Below are positions 7,881 through 17,059 of a stretch of 64,000 bases of DNA, in pieces; within the stretch, counting starts at the first letter, position 1; every line of letters starts with the position of its first letter. The position numbers and the translations under genes are program-made. The notes beneath the pieces were generated by a model that did no database searches, was not told where the DNA came from, and was given only the letters and a program-made list of their open reading frames with translations. This DNA comes from Candidatus Obscuribacterales bacterium (GTDB lineage Bacteria > Cyanobacteriota > Vampirovibrionia > Obscuribacterales > Obscuribacteraceae). The stretch is from assembly GCA_019744775.1 (NCBI GenBank), contig JAIETZ010000003.1:1-64000 (forward strand). The letters run 5' to 3'.

Positions 7881-8019
7881 GATGGCGCGACCAAGACTCC
7901 AGTTTGAGCCTGGTTCGTAGCTGACGGAAAATCGCACGCTGGCAGAAGCTAGCACAACGTAAGCCGGAACACGTAGCGCACCGAACAACGGTGCTCTTAG
8001 TGCTCCGGCTTTTTCTTTA
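7881..8019 (+). ncRNA. Candidate structured RNA or leader upstream of the M4-like peptidase
   Basis: Three successive hairpins can be drawn. One is closed by CGACCA (7888-7893) and TGGTTCG (7911-7917, one bulge). A 6-bp hairpin GCTGGC-AGAA-GCTAGC lies at 7938-7953. The third is the branched terminator-like structure at 7961-8019. The start codon of the next gene is only 48 bases further on. Either a free-standing small RNA or a cis-acting attenuator would fit. I do not recognise it as 6S, SRP, RNase P, tmRNA or a known riboswitch. Confidence 0.4.
7961..8019 (+). terminator. Rho-independent terminator-like hairpin
   Basis: Outer stem AAGCCGGA (7961-7968) with TCCGGCTT (8004-8011), extended by three more pairs. 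An inner perfect hairpin GCACCG-AACAA-CGGTGC lies at 7978-7994. The T-rich tail TTTTTCTTT follows directly. It lies before, not after, an annotated gene, which is why a leader/attenuator or small RNA is suspected. Confidence 0.75.
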
Positions 8020-8066
8020 TCTCCACTTACTTAGCTCACCAACGTGCGTGAGCCAGGAGGCTAACT

Positions 8067-9380
8067 ATGAGCAACTATCTGAACGGATTTATACCTGAGT
8101 TCATGCTCAACACCTTGACCTACAGCTCCCCGGAGAACCCAGCATTCGCCGACTTGCTCACAGCGGACAAGGAAACTGAGTACGCTCAAACATTTGAAAT
8201 GCTTCAGCAACCATTCAAGCGTCGCAAGAGTCGCTTCTCGCTTGCCCTAGACAAGTTCATCGGCAAAGTCGATTCGCAAACTCTGGCGGCCTATGAACAG
8301 GCTGAGGCAATGCGCAAAGAAATGGAACTTGGCATGAAGTTCTACAAGCGCGTTTATAAACCAAGTGAGTTGGGCTTCATCGACGGCGTTATCGCCGGAC
8401 TGCAATTCGTGATTCTGACCGGTCGTGCGCCTAGCCAAGAAAAGGGCAATGGCACCGGCGAGAGATTTATCTACGATGCAGTTTGCGACTCCGACTTGCC
8501 TGGAAAGGAATACTGCAGCGAGACTAAAACGCCAACCAAGGCCGATGAAGACCTGGACTCCTTGTTCAAGTTTTCCGGACAAGTGCGCAAAGTCTTTCTG
8601 GATGTCTTCGGCAAAAACTCCCTTGACGGCAAGGGCATGAGAATCAAAGCCTCAGGACACTACTCAAACACCGGCGACAAACGCAAGTGTGAATATGACA
8701 ACGCGTTCTGGAATGGCTACATGTTTGTTTGCGGTAACGCCAGCAAGAAGATCTTCAAGACCTTCATCCTGCTAAGCGTTGTAGCTCACGAAATGGGCCA
8801 CGGCTTTGAAAACATGACACTTCCCTCATGGAACAACGACTACTACGGCGAGCAAGGCGGACGAATGGAAGCATTCGGCGACTTTATCTCGGCAGTGGTA
8901 ACGCTTGTTTCCAACAACTGGACCATTGAACATGGCGCCACGAAGGAGGTTGGTGGTTTCCAAATCGGTAAAGGCATCTTCATGCCTCAGATTCAGGGCT
9001 ACTGCTTGCGCGATCCATTCCTGGAAATCGGCGAGTACGAGTACAAGGATCCCGTCATCGGCAAGTCTCACCAAACTCGCCACATGAAGGAAATCTACAA
9101 CGGTGAATCCGATAGAGGCGGCGTGCACTGGAATGCCACAATCTTCTACGGAGCGTTTGCTCGCTGGTGCAGACGTGGCGGTGGCGACATCACCAAGTAT
9201 GCACGTGTCTGGTACAACGGACACCAAAGAATCAAGAGCTCGCACAACTTCCAGCAGGGCATTGAGGCTATCGGCAGCGTTTGCCAAAGCGCAGAACCGA
9301 GTCTCTATCCGCATCTGCGCGAAGGCGCCAACGAAGTTGGCTTGATTCTGCCGGGTAACGTGCAGATTATAGTGCCGTGA
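8067..9380 (+). CDS. M4 (thermolysin)-like zinc metallopeptidase without signal peptide
   Basis: All thermolysin-family landmarks are in order: substrate-side motif YDNAFWNG (210-217), zinc/catalytic helix HEMGH (241-245), third zinc ligand Glu268 in MEAFGD followed by Asp272 (the ExxxD pattern), and the transition-state histidine in GGVH (His354). The AGGAGG six bases before the ATG is a perfect ribosome binding site. There is no signal peptide and no FTP/PepSY propeptide, whereas ordinary M4 enzymes are secreted zymogens. This points to a cytoplasmic or specially exported enzyme. Its N-terminal 130 residues match nothing I know. Fold and catalytic class are well supported; substrate and location are unknown. 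Confidence 0.82.
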   Translation: MSNYLNGFIPEFMLNTLTYSSPENPAFADLLTADKETEYAQTFEMLQQPFKRRKSRFSLALDKFIGKVDSQTLAAYEQAEAMRKEMELGMKFYKRVYKPSELGFIDGVIAGLQFVILTGRAPSQEKGNGTGERFIYDAVCDSDLPGKEYCSETKTPTKADEDLDSLFKFSGQVRKVFLDVFGKNSLDGKGMRIKASGHYSNTGDKRKCEYDNAFWNGYMFVCGNASKKIFKTFILLSVVAHEMGHGFENMTLPSWNNDYYGEQGGRMEAFGDFISAVVTLVSNNWTIEHGATKEVGGFQIGKGIFMPQIQGYCLRDPFLEIGEYEYKDPVIGKSHQTRHMKEIYNGESDRGGVHWNATIFYGAFARWCRRGGGDITKYARVWYNGHQRIKSSHNFQQGIEAIGSVCQSAEPSLYPHLREGANEVGLILPGNVQIIVP

Positions 9381-9396
9381 TGCAGTCATTGTGAGC

Positions 9397-9419
9397 GTAG
9401 GGGCGCATTGCATGCGCCC
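9397..9419 (+). repeat. Palindromic dispersed repeat, copy 3
   Basis: Full copy in the GTAG-first orientation, 16 bp after the M4-like peptidase gene. Confidence 0.92.
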
Positions 9420-9423
9420 TTTT

Positions 9424-9462
9424 GCGAAGAATCTCACGTGTTAAAGCCGTGAGATTCTTCGC
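9424..9462. repeat. Perfect 14-bp inverted repeat of the AGAATCTC family
   Basis: GCGAAGAATCTCAC (9424-9437) and GTGAGATTCTTCGC (9449-9462) are perfect inverted repeats with an 11-base loop. TTTGCTCAGAATGACG follows, the end sequence seen in other dispersed elements of the window (for example 20431-20442 and 29908-29917). It could also act as a terminator for the upstream gene. Confidence 0.75.
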
Positions 9463-9492
9463 TTTGCTCAGAATGACGCAAAGGAGAAGACA

Positions 9493-11379
9493 ATGGTTGA
9501 TAACAACGAAAAGAGTCTTGCAGAAGATATGTTGCGGATTGGCGGGAAATCCGAAGAGGAAGCCAAACGCACAGGTGCCGTCGATCGCGCAGACGACGAC
9601 GTAGAAAAGTTTTTTGCCGAACAATATCGCACTGCCAACAGCCCGGTTCATAGGGCGGTTTGGCGTCGGATAAAAGGCAGTAAGTTTAATTCCACTCCCG
9701 TAGAAAACAAGTACATCAACGAGGCATTTAGTCGCTCGATTGTCACTGTGCAGAATTACAAACAGCGCGGTGCTCTTTATAACGAGCAAGACAAACTCAG
9801 CGATAGCCTAATCGACGAGCTTGGCAAAGCCGGCTATTGGGGCTTGTTAATCGACAAAGAGTTTGGCGGACAAGGACTGAGTGTTCGCGAATTTATGGAT
9901 TATCTCAAGCGGATGTCCGCATACGGCGAGCCCACACTTGCCGGAATGTCCTCTGTTCATGGTTGCATCGGCGCAGTAGACCCAGTGCGCACATTTGGCA
10001 ACGAAGAACAGAAGCAAAGATTTTTGACAAAGCTGGCTAGCGGCGAAGCGCTTTCCGGTTTTGCTTTGACCGAGCCCGGCGCAGGTTCAGACCTGACAGC
10101 AATTAAGACGACAGCCGTTTTAGATGGCGACAATTATTTGCTCACCGGCGAAAAGCTGTTTATTACAAACGCACTGCCGGGACGAACAATAGGCGTTGTC
10201 TGTCTTGTCGACGGCAAGCCGGCTGTTTTGATTGTCGAGTTGCCCAATGAACACAACGAGAATTTCGAAGTTGTTCATTACGGATTGCATGCCTTGAGGC
10301 GCGCCCACAACAACGGTCTGCGTTTCAGGAACTTCCCTGTGCCGAAAGAAAATCTTCTTGTCCCGCCGCACGGCGATGGCCTTACCATTGCGTATCACGG
10401 ATTGAACAGAGGGCGTGTTGCTCTGTGCGCAAATGCATCAGGCGTATTGCGCAAGATGTTGAAGAGCATCATGCCCTGGGCGAAATATCGTGAAACATAT
10501 GGCGCTGCCATCGAAACACGCGAGTTGGTCAAGAGAAGAATTGCTCGCACGGCTGCTTTGATAATTGGTTGCGATGCGCTTGAAACCTGGTGTTCAACAC
10601 TGTTGGACGAAGGATATCGAGGCGAACTCGAGTGCATCATTGCCAAGATCTTTGGCAGCGAAGCACAGAAGGAAGTCGCAATTGAATATGTGATGAAGAC
10701 TCACGGCGGCAGATCTTTCCTTGTTGGTCACGAATTTGGCGATAACCTGCACGACTTTCTTGCGCCCTGTATTTACGAGGGTGAGGGCGAAATGTTGTGC
10801 ATGGCTTTCTTCAAAGGGCTGGTAAAGGAGCATGGTTTGTCGTTTATGGCGCCTATTGCTAAACGCCTGGAAATTTGCCGACTGAAGACATTCAATCCAA
10901 TAAATCCTGTGCACGTGTTTAAGCTGCGTCGCGAGATTTTCAATTACAGCTTCTGGTTTTTGGGACAGCTGTTCAAGTTGCCAGAGCGAGCCAAAAATAT
11001 GGACAAGCGTTTGGTTAAGCACGCTCAATTTGCCAACGACCAATTGAGCAAAGCTGCACTGGAGCTTAGTTTGATCATGGTCAAACATCAACTCAAGCTC
11101 GCTGATAGACAAGTGAGAATGGTTGAACTGTCGCAGCGGATTCAAGATTTGATCGTCATATACGTCACTTGCCAGTACGCCAATCAAACTCCATATGACG
11201 GTGTGAAGATGGCTGCCGCAGACGTACTTTGCCGCGACCTGACGAGAAAGCTCACAGGCAAGCGGATATCCGACAGTGACATTGCGGCAATGAGAAAACT
11301 TGCCGACTACGTCATCGACGGACACTTCAAAGAAATAGACGGCGTTGAAGAGACAGAAATTCTTAGACGCTACAAGTAA
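9493..11379 (+). CDS. Acyl-CoA dehydrogenase, VLCAD-like
   Basis: FAD enzyme for the first, alpha-beta dehydrogenation step of fatty acyl-CoA oxidation. The N-terminal helical domain ends in [21 protein letters not shown]. The middle domain has the FAD/substrate signature [17 protein letters not shown] and FITNA, and the C-terminal domain has [16 protein letters not shown]. At 628 residues it exceeds the usual 380-400: about 100 extra N-terminal and 150 C-terminal residues follow the plan of the very-long-chain, membrane-associated class. The ATG at 9493 has AAGGAG upstream. No other beta-oxidation gene is adjacent. Confidence 0.88.
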   Translation: MVDNNEKSLAEDMLRIGGKSEEEAKRTGAVDRADDDVEKFFAEQYRTANSPVHRAVWRRIKGSKFNSTPVENKYINEAFSRSIVTVQNYKQRGALYNEQDKLSDSLIDELGKAGYWGLLIDKEFGGQGLSVREFMDYLKRMSAYGEPTLAGMSSVHGCIGAVDPVRTFGNEEQKQRFLTKLASGEALSGFALTEPGAGSDLTAIKTTAVLDGDNYLLTGEKLFITNALPGRTIGVVCLVDGKPAVLIVELPNEHNENFEVVHYGLHALRRAHNNGLRFRNFPVPKENLLVPPHGDGLTIAYHGLNRGRVALCANASGVLRKMLKSIMPWAKYRETYGAAIETRELVKRRIARTAALIIGCDALETWCSTLLDEGYRGELECIIAKIFGSEAQKEVAIEYVMKTHGGRSFLVGHEFGDNLHDFLAPCIYEGEGEMLCMAFFKGLVKEHGLSFMAPIAKRLEICRLKTFNPINPVHVFKLRREIFNYSFWFLGQLFKLPERAKNMDKRLVKHAQFANDQLSKAALELSLIMVKHQLKLADRQVRMVELSQRIQDLIVIYVTCQYANQTPYDGVKMAAADVLCRDLTRKLTGKRISDSDIAAMRKLADYVIDGHFKEIDGVEETEILRRYK

Positions 11380-11410
11380 TCACAACTAAATAGAAGAGTT
11401 TCCCCCTCAA

Positions 11411-11445
11411 GCCCGACTGGATTTTTCCGGTCGGGCTTTTTTCTT
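11411..11445 (+). terminator. Strong rho-independent terminator
   Basis: Stem AAGCCCGAC (11411-11419) with GTCGGGCTT (11432-11440), extended by GG/CC around loop ATTTTT, then a run of Ts. It ends the acyl-CoA dehydrogenase transcript, so the next gene at 11462 needs its own promoter or read-through. Confidence 0.9.
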
Positions 11446-11461
11446 TGCAAGGTAACCAAAC

Positions 11462-13708
11462 ATGACCAACAGAAACACAATTTCTAATAACCCCCTGTTG
11501 TTGGCACTTAATGGCCAACTCAAGGCACAAGGCGGTTCGAGCGAACAACCCAGCAAAGAGTGGCGCCAGAATCTGACCGGAATCATCAAAGTTGATCTGG
11601 AAAGACGTGCCCGAGAAAAGAAAAGCGCTCGCGGCCCGGCAATCAAGCTGAAAAAGGCGAAAGGCAAAGTGCCGGTTGCGCTGAAGATGGAACGCCAGAA
11701 GGCTCTCGATATCTATCAAGAAATTCGTGAGGTTTTTCCAGGCTACGGCAGACTGGGAGCGGATGCTCGCAGATCAGGACAGAACTTGATTCAGGTTCCT
11801 GGTACAGGTGAAGAAAACTTCCCGTATCCGACACCACATGCTTTGAAAGCAGCAGCCAAGCGTCGTTTGTTCAGCTGGATGGAAGAAGTTGATCAGCAGA
11901 TTGCCATCATCGAAGCAATCGCCGGCGGCAACGTCAGTGAGCCGAATCCAACCCCTTCGAGTGTTCACACGGATGGAATGAAATCCGCTCGTCGTTCCAA
12001 CGAGGAAGAACTCGGCGCTACGCTTTTTGAACAAGCGCGCGGAGTTGAGTCCAAGCTGGCCGATGGCAAACTTGAGCCTGCGTTGGCGCGAAGATTTGCT
12101 TATCCGAAAGGTGAGTTTCAGTATGTCGCTAAGATTGGCAGCAATCAAGAACAGCTGAAAAAGTGTCTTGAAGAAGCCGGTACCAATGAAGTCCTCAAGA
12201 ATGCAATTCTCGAATTGGACAAAGAGCCAATTGAGGACTTCAAGCGCATGGGCAAATTGCAGCCTGCTGCGCTTAGCTTGGAGCTGCAGAGACGAACTGC
12301 CGAAGAACTCTATCGAGAAGTTCTTCCCGGCTTGTTGCTCATGCTGGAAGGCATGTATCCTCAACTGCCGGAAGAAATGCTCATCGAAGTTGCGGCACAA
12401 GCGATTGACCAAGAGTTGATGCTCATTCACTACGTAATGTGGGTATGGGCTGATATCTTCTCGCAAGATCGCAATCGTTTCTTCGTCAAGGAAAGAGCTT
12501 CAATCGATGAATTCATCGATGGTTGCTTTGATCAGTTCATCAGCAAGGAATGTGGTAAGTGCGGCGATACATGTCGCAACTTGCTGGCCACGATGACCGT
12601 GGGCGGCAAGTTCAAATGCCGCTTTGAAGCTGATGGTCCGTCGACTCTTCCTGCGCAAGCCATTCAGGCTCGTGGTCCTAGCGGAGCGGATGCGGCGCAC
12701 GCAGTGAACATTCCATTCAACATGGAAAAGATCACGGCGTTTGTCAAAGTTATCTTCGCTCACGAATTTATGCATGACATTTTTGCAGACATTCAGGGCA
12801 AGGATGGCGGCCCGTCTCTGGAACAAGAGTTGCTTGACGTTGTCGACAGAGCACTCGTGACCGCCTCCAAAAAGGCAGAAGGCGAAAGAGGTCGTCTGAA
12901 ACTCTCCACTCCGCACATCATGGTGGGCGAGCAGAAAGTGAAGACGATAACCGTTCTGCGCAAGGTGTTTGCCGACACGCTCAATGAAATGAACGCCGAT
13001 ATTTCCGGCGGCATTTTGCTGACTGGTCCAGCATTCCTCGACTGTATGATTGTGACTTTCAAGGCGCTCTATGGACCAATTCTTAGACGCTACGGTCGGG
13101 ATAACAAATTCCCGAATGAAACAATCTACACCGCCGACGAAGAAGGTCGCATCGAGATGGAAGCTCACTTGCCTCCATACATTAGAGCGAAGATCGTGCG
13201 GTTTGCGCTGGAAAATCTTGGTTTCAAGAAAGAAGCTAAGAAGTACGGCAAACTGACTGATCAAGCGACGGAATTGGATGAACTGCCGAAGTTCGCCACC
13301 TGGTTTGATGCAGAGGGCGCATTCCCGAACATCGACATTCCGTGTGTTGATTTGGAAGCGGCTGGTCGCTTTGTGGTGAAAGCCATTATGTCGACCAAGC
13401 TGCAGTCACTCAATGGACGCTCGATGAGACAGCTGATGAACTACACGCGCGAATCTCAAGACAGAGTCGATGTGCTGGTCAAAATCATGATCGGTGAGTT
13501 GACGATGGATGATGTGCCAACGGGTAGCATTCTTGTGACCGACGTCGCCGCCGCAGCGGTTCTTGCGCACAGACGCTTGGTTGAGAAGAATGAAACCGGA
13601 CGCAAGGCGCTGGAGCATCTGCAACAGGTAGAGCCGCTGCTTCACGACGTCGCAGTGAAAAGAAGCCGCGAAGCGAAGAAGCGCGAGCGCTGCGAGGATA
13701 AGGAGTAA
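11462..13708 (+). CDS. Large putative gluzincin-type metallopeptidase, novel family
   Basis: I do not recognise the family as a whole. It has an HExxH zinc helix (AHEFMHDIF, His434-Glu435-His438) and, 71 residues later, NEMNAD (Glu509-xxx-Asp513), the same ExxxD third-ligand pattern seen in gluzincins and in the M4-like protein at 8067. A cysteine cluster ECGKCGDTC (363-371) precedes the zinc helix and could bind a second metal. The first 80 residues are basic, and there is no signal peptide or membrane segment. AAGG lies upstream of the ATG. Activity is inferred, not proven; a structural role for the HExxH helix is possible. Confidence 0.65.
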   Translation: MTNRNTISNNPLLLALNGQLKAQGGSSEQPSKEWRQNLTGIIKVDLERRAREKKSARGPAIKLKKAKGKVPVALKMERQKALDIYQEIREVFPGYGRLGADARRSGQNLIQVPGTGEENFPYPTPHALKAAAKRRLFSWMEEVDQQIAIIEAIAGGNVSEPNPTPSSVHTDGMKSARRSNEEELGATLFEQARGVESKLADGKLEPALARRFAYPKGEFQYVAKIGSNQEQLKKCLEEAGTNEVLKNAILELDKEPIEDFKRMGKLQPAALSLELQRRTAEELYREVLPGLLLMLEGMYPQLPEEMLIEVAAQAIDQELMLIHYVMWVWADIFSQDRNRFFVKERASIDEFIDGCFDQFISKECGKCGDTCRNLLATMTVGGKFKCRFEADGPSTLPAQAIQARGPSGADAAHAVNIPFNMEKITAFVKVIFAHEFMHDIFADIQGKDGGPSLEQELLDVVDRALVTASKKAEGERGRLKLSTPHIMVGEQKVKTITVLRKVFADTLNEMNADISGGILLTGPAFLDCMIVTFKALYGPILRRYGRDNKFPNETIYTADEEGRIEMEAHLPPYIRAKIVRFALENLGFKKEAKKYGKLTDQATELDELPKFATWFDAEGAFPNIDIPCVDLEAAGRFVVKAIMSTKLQSLNGRSMRQLMNYTRESQDRVDVLVKIMIGELTMDDVPTGSILVTDVAAAAVLAHRRLVEKNETGRKALEHLQQVEPLLHDVAVKRSREAKKRERCEDKE

Positions 13709-13713
13709 GAACG

Positions 13714-13747
13714 AGAGGGGTGGAGGAATTCACCCCTCTTTTTTTTG
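13714..13747 (+). terminator. Strong rho-independent terminator
   Basis: Perfect stem AGAGGGGTG (13714-13722) with CACCCCTCT (13731-13739), then eight Ts. It ends the metallopeptidase transcript six bases after its stop codon. Confidence 0.93.
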
Positions 13748-13754
13748 TCGTTGT

Positions 13755-13773
13755 CTACTAGCGCCAATAGTAA
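13755..13773. repeat. TACTA-N7-TAGTA palindrome, copy a
   Basis: CTACTA-GCGCCAA-TAGTAA, nine bases beyond the T-tract of the terminator at 13714-13747 and between two convergent genes. Confidence 0.6.
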
Positions 13774-13992
13774 AGAAGGTTTAAAAATTAAGCGCGTCCC
13801 GATCTTGGTCGTGTAGACATACCGGTTGCCCCACCAAAGCCACCAGAGCCAACAGGTATCTGTAGGAGCCCAGTTGTGGCAAACACAAATCAGGGCGGTG
13901 TCTTTCAGGACAAGAAGGGAACGCGCTAAAAACTAAAACGAAAGAACTCCTTGTGACTATTTCCATCATAGCACCGGATGCTAAGGGTGGAC

Positions 13993-14856
13993 TCAGTAGT
14001 TAAGCACAAGGAGTTCTTTAACGGGGCCGCGGCGGTTGCCTTTGCAGTTGATGGCCCGGTTGGCTAGGACTGTTTCTTGGCGGAAGTCGGAGTATAAGTC
14101 GCGGATGAAATCGTTGTCGGAATTGCTCAACATAAGCAGGCAGCCGCGTTTGGACAATTTGGTGAATACTTCGGCCAGGCGTTCTTGGTCTTCTTCGCGG
14201 AAGGAGCCTTTTGTGTAACTCGTGAAATATGCGGTTGTGCTTACTGGTTGATACGGCGGATCTAAATAAATGAAATCGCCTTTTTTGGCGGTTTTCAGCG
14301 CCGTTTCAAATGGAGCGCAGATTACATTTACTTGTTTGAGCAATTTGCTTGTGGCGCGTAAATTGTCCGCATCGCAAATGCGCGGGTTTTTATATTTGCC
14401 GAAAGGCACATTGAATTTGCCGCTGCTGTTGACACGGTACAAGCCGTTGAAGCAAGTTCTGTTTAAAAAGATCATGCGCGCTGCACGCTGCGCTGCTGTT
14501 AATTTGTCCGGATTTAAATCCCGAACCTTATAGTAGTGATCATAATTGTTAGTGTGTTTATGGAGGGCTCTGATCACCGATTCTACGTCGTCACGAATCA
14601 CCTGGTAGCAATTCGTAAGTTCAGGATTCAAATCCGAAATTGTGGCCTTTCCTGGCTGCAAGTGAAAGAAGACAGCACCGCCGCCAATAAATGGTTCAAA
14701 ATATGAGTTAAACGCTTTTGGAAAATATTGTTCGTAAGATGCAAGCAATTGTGATTTTCCGCCGGCCCATTTTAAAAATGGTCGGGCAATTGTTTTTCCT
14801 GCCGGGAGGGATGTTATCCCCAGGGCAGGCTTGTAAGCGTTGACTGCCGTGTTCAC
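13993..14856 (-). CDS. DNA adenine methyltransferase, Dam/D12 class
   Basis: N6-adenine methyltransferase of the alpha (D12) class. The AdoMet-binding start FLKWAGGKSQLL and motif I PFIGGGAVFF lie near residues 28-64, and the catalytic motif IV DPPYQP near 197-202. A target-recognition segment lies between them. Length (287) fits Dam-like enzymes that modify GATC. The start is GTG at 14856. No restriction endonuclease gene is nearby, so it looks like an orphan methyltransferase. Four GATC sites cluster in the probable oriC about 8 kb away. Sequence specificity is inferred from class only. Confidence 0.88.
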   Translation of the reverse strand: MNTAVNAYKPALGITSLPAGKTIARPFLKWAGGKSQLLASYEQYFPKAFNSYFEPFIGGGAVFFHLQPGKATISDLNPELTNCYQVIRDDVESVIRALHKHTNNYDHYYKVRDLNPDKLTAAQRAARMIFLNRTCFNGLYRVNSSGKFNVPFGKYKNPRICDADNLRATSKLLKQVNVICAPFETALKTAKKGDFIYLDPPYQPVSTTAYFTSYTKGSFREEDQERLAEVFTKLSKRGCLLMLSNSDNDFIRDLYSDFRQETVLANRAINCKGNRRGPVKELLVLNY

Positions 14857-14942
14857 TTATTTGGCTTTCTAGTTTTTATTTGCTGTTGCAACTAAAGGTC
14901 TAGAATCCATTATATATAGAAAATGAAACACAGTTAAGAATA

Positions 14943-15887
14943 TCAGCAACCAGCTCGATTAAGCATGTGTTTCACGGCGAAGTAGTGGACTTCCCAGACG
15001 TGTGGACCGTAGCCGCCGGCAAAAACCATAGCTAATGGAATTTGTTTATCAGCAAATTTGTCTATTACGTACTTGTCGCGCTTGTTCATTTCATCGAGCG
15101 TTAGTTGCATGAATTTGGTTCCCGCCAAAACATCCTTCTCGTATGGATCGCTACCGCCGATGTAAATAACGAGGTCGGGCGTGAACATGCTCAACGCTTT
15201 GTCGACGGCGTTTTCCACATGCTGCTGATAGTCTTTCATTTGATTTTCGTAGAGACCAACATCAAGCGTGCTTTGTTGTTTTTCTTCCGGCCAACCTTCT
15301 TCTGAATGCACCGACAAAGTAAACACGGTCGGATCGTTTTTGAAAATCAATGCAGTGCCGTCGCCCTGGTGGAAATCAAGATCGACAATCAACACATTTT
15401 TGACGAGCCTGCGTTTTTGCAGCGAACGAATTGAAACAGCAATGTCGTTTAAAACGCAAAAGCCACGGCCCTTATCGGGAAATGCATGATGATAGCCGCC
15501 ACCCAGGTTTGCTGCCAGTCCATGTTTCAGCGCAAGTTCAGCGGCAAGAAGTGTGCCGCCGCATTTAAGGCGAATATCGTCGAAAAGATCGCTCAGTGGC
15601 AAATTCTTGGGGCTGGCGAAAAACTCTTTGTGACGGAGTTCGAAAATTTGCTTCCAAACTTCTGAATCCTTGAGTGTCTCTAAATACTTTCTGGTGTGCA
15701 CAAGTTCGAGATCTTCAACAGAGATGAGATCCGGTTCAACACGCGCGACGGACTTGTCACGATCTTTTTCTAGTTGATCTAAAACCATTTGACCCCTGTC
15801 AAGGGCAAAAGGCTTTGACACACCGAAAATTGAAAGATCGGTGTTGTACTTAGGTGAATACACCAAGATGGTTTTGCTCATTGCCAT
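14943..15887 (-). CDS. Histone-deacetylase-superfamily hydrolase
   Basis: Arginase/HDAC-fold zinc amidohydrolase (class II/AcuC-like), acting on acetylated lysine, polyamine or a related amide. Visible catalytic parts: GGGYHHAF with the tandem histidines (133-134), the zinc site DLDFHQGDGT (Asp171, His173), GGSDPYEKD supplying the third Asp, and the late GGYG loop. Length (314) is typical of the single-domain bacterial group. Two in-frame starts (15887 and 15881) are possible and neither has a good ribosome binding site. It follows the same strand as the methyltransferase with an 86 bp gap. The substrate is unknown. Confidence 0.88.
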   Translation of the reverse strand: MAMSKTILVYSPKYNTDLSIFGVSKPFALDRGQMVLDQLEKDRDKSVARVEPDLISVEDLELVHTRKYLETLKDSEVWKQIFELRHKEFFASPKNLPLSDLFDDIRLKCGGTLLAAELALKHGLAANLGGGYHHAFPDKGRGFCVLNDIAVSIRSLQKRRLVKNVLIVDLDFHQGDGTALIFKNDPTVFTLSVHSEEGWPEEKQQSTLDVGLYENQMKDYQQHVENAVDKALSMFTPDLVIYIGGSDPYEKDVLAGTKFMQLTLDEMNKRDKYVIDKFADKQIPLAMVFAGGYGPHVWEVHYFAVKHMLNRAGC

Positions 15888-16163
15888 AGTTTATCGCGCT
15901 TATTGGCGTCGTTTACTTCGCGCGCGGCTCGGCCAGCTTGCGCTAGAGTCTGTTAATAAATCGTGAAGCCCCCATGGAAACCAGGCTGGCGCATCGGCCG
16001 GCGCGGGTTCTGTTTTTCACGAGTGCGCTACTGCACGCGCTAAGTACAAGTTGTCTTTGGTAGTCGAAATTTCATAAGCTAAGTTACTTGTCTAAATATC
16101 AATTGCACACCAAGAAAACCTCACTGCACCAAGCATAAACCCGAATTAGAAACTAATTGAAGC
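15888..16163. other. Gene-free stretch
   Basis: About 275 bases between divergent genes with no supported ORF or repeat. It must carry the promoters of the HDAC-like gene (leftward) and of the membrane-protein gene at 16276. Confidence 0.5.
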
Positions 16164-16199
16164 GAGCATGTTCCATGTCTGATGAACATGTGCTTTTTT
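16164..16199 (+). terminator. Terminator-like hairpin in the leader of the 16276 gene
   Basis: GCATGTTC (16166-16173) pairs with GAACATG-T-GC (16184-16193, one bulge), followed by six Ts (16194-16199). It lies about 76 bases upstream of the start codon with no gene ending before it, so attenuation or a short RNA is possible. Confidence 0.55.
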
Positions 16200-16275
16200 G
16201 TGTTTGCCGGTGGTGTTGCATTGCTGTGTTGTTGATGGACATATTTAGCCCATTTGTTTTTCTTTGGAGAAAACA

Positions 16276-16977
16276 ATGAACGGAATCATGAACGCTTTTA
16301 AGGCTGTCCAAAACTTCGCGAGCGTACTTGTGCGCTCTATGTTCAACGTCAAGGGATTGTTTAGCATTGCGATGATCTCCTTGCTTGTTGCCGCATCTTC
16401 GCAATTTAGCGGAGTAGCTGGCGACATTCTTGGCGCCGCTGTTGCTGCTGTGCTTGCCGGCTTTAGTCTCGGCATCATGCGCAAGCAAGCGACCAGCGAC
16501 CAAGCCAGTTTGCCGCAATTCAATCTCAAGAACTTGCTGAAGTTCCTGACTGACGGCACGATTGCTATCGCAATCAAGTCGACCTTGACGCTCGGCATGA
16601 TGGTTGCAGGTGGCGCGTTGGCTGGAATACCAGGTGCTTTGATTGGCTTTATCTATAGCCAATTGGCGCTAGTTCACTACGCGGCTTCTGAGGAAACTCT
16701 GCCCAAGGCAGAAAACCAAAGCGACCGCTTGAGCAGAGGCATTAAGGCCATTTCGTCTATCGCTGATCTGAGAACGATTATCGGTACCGTATTTGCCAAG
16801 CCGCTGAACACCATTGCTGCTCTCGCTGCAACGTTCGGCATCGGTCTTGCTGCTAGCTCTGCTGCCAGCGCTGCTCCTTTCCTGGCTGCTGTTGCTGCCG
16901 TGGTAGCTCTTGTGACTAATGCTCACGTATGGTCCAAGGTTTATCGCTCGGCAAATTGCGACAGCGATTGCCACTAA
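16276..16977 (+). CDS. Small hydrophobic membrane protein, function unknown (233 aa)
   Basis: Ala/Gly-rich protein with hydrophobic stretches at about residues 30-45, 48-68, 98-118, 122-140 and two near 180-220, so about four to six membrane helices. GGAG six bases before the ATG at 16276 decides the start; an in-frame TTG at 16264 lies within the leader. It heads a group of three genes on the same strand (16276, 17060, 17214). The C-terminus ends in Cys-Asp-Ser-Asp-Cys-His, which might bind metal. I do not recognise the family. Confidence 0.72.
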   Translation: MNGIMNAFKAVQNFASVLVRSMFNVKGLFSIAMISLLVAASSQFSGVAGDILGAAVAAVLAGFSLGIMRKQATSDQASLPQFNLKNLLKFLTDGTIAIAIKSTLTLGMMVAGGALAGIPGALIGFIYSQLALVHYAASEETLPKAENQSDRLSRGIKAISSIADLRTIIGTVFAKPLNTIAALAATFGIGLAASSAASAAPFLAAVAAVVALVTNAHVWSKVYRSANCDSDCH

Positions 16978-17003
16978 AGCCTAGTCTCCCTCGTGAAATG
17001 TGC

Positions 17004-17037
17004 GGGGCTTTCGGAAACGGAAGCCCTGTTCTTTTCT
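17004..17037 (+). terminator. Terminator with GAAA tetraloop
   Basis: GGGCTT(TCG)-GAAA-(CGG)AAGCCC forms a nine-pair stem (17005-17026) closed by a GNRA loop, then TGTTCTTTTC. It probably attenuates between the membrane-protein gene and the 36-codon gene. Confidence 0.75.
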
Positions 17038-17059
17038 TGCAACACAAAAGGAGATTGGC

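Noticed and set aside
13781-13969. 62-codon minus-strand frame
   Set aside because: Lies in the gap after a terminator, has no ribosome site and a Pro/Ser/Leu-rich chance-like product.
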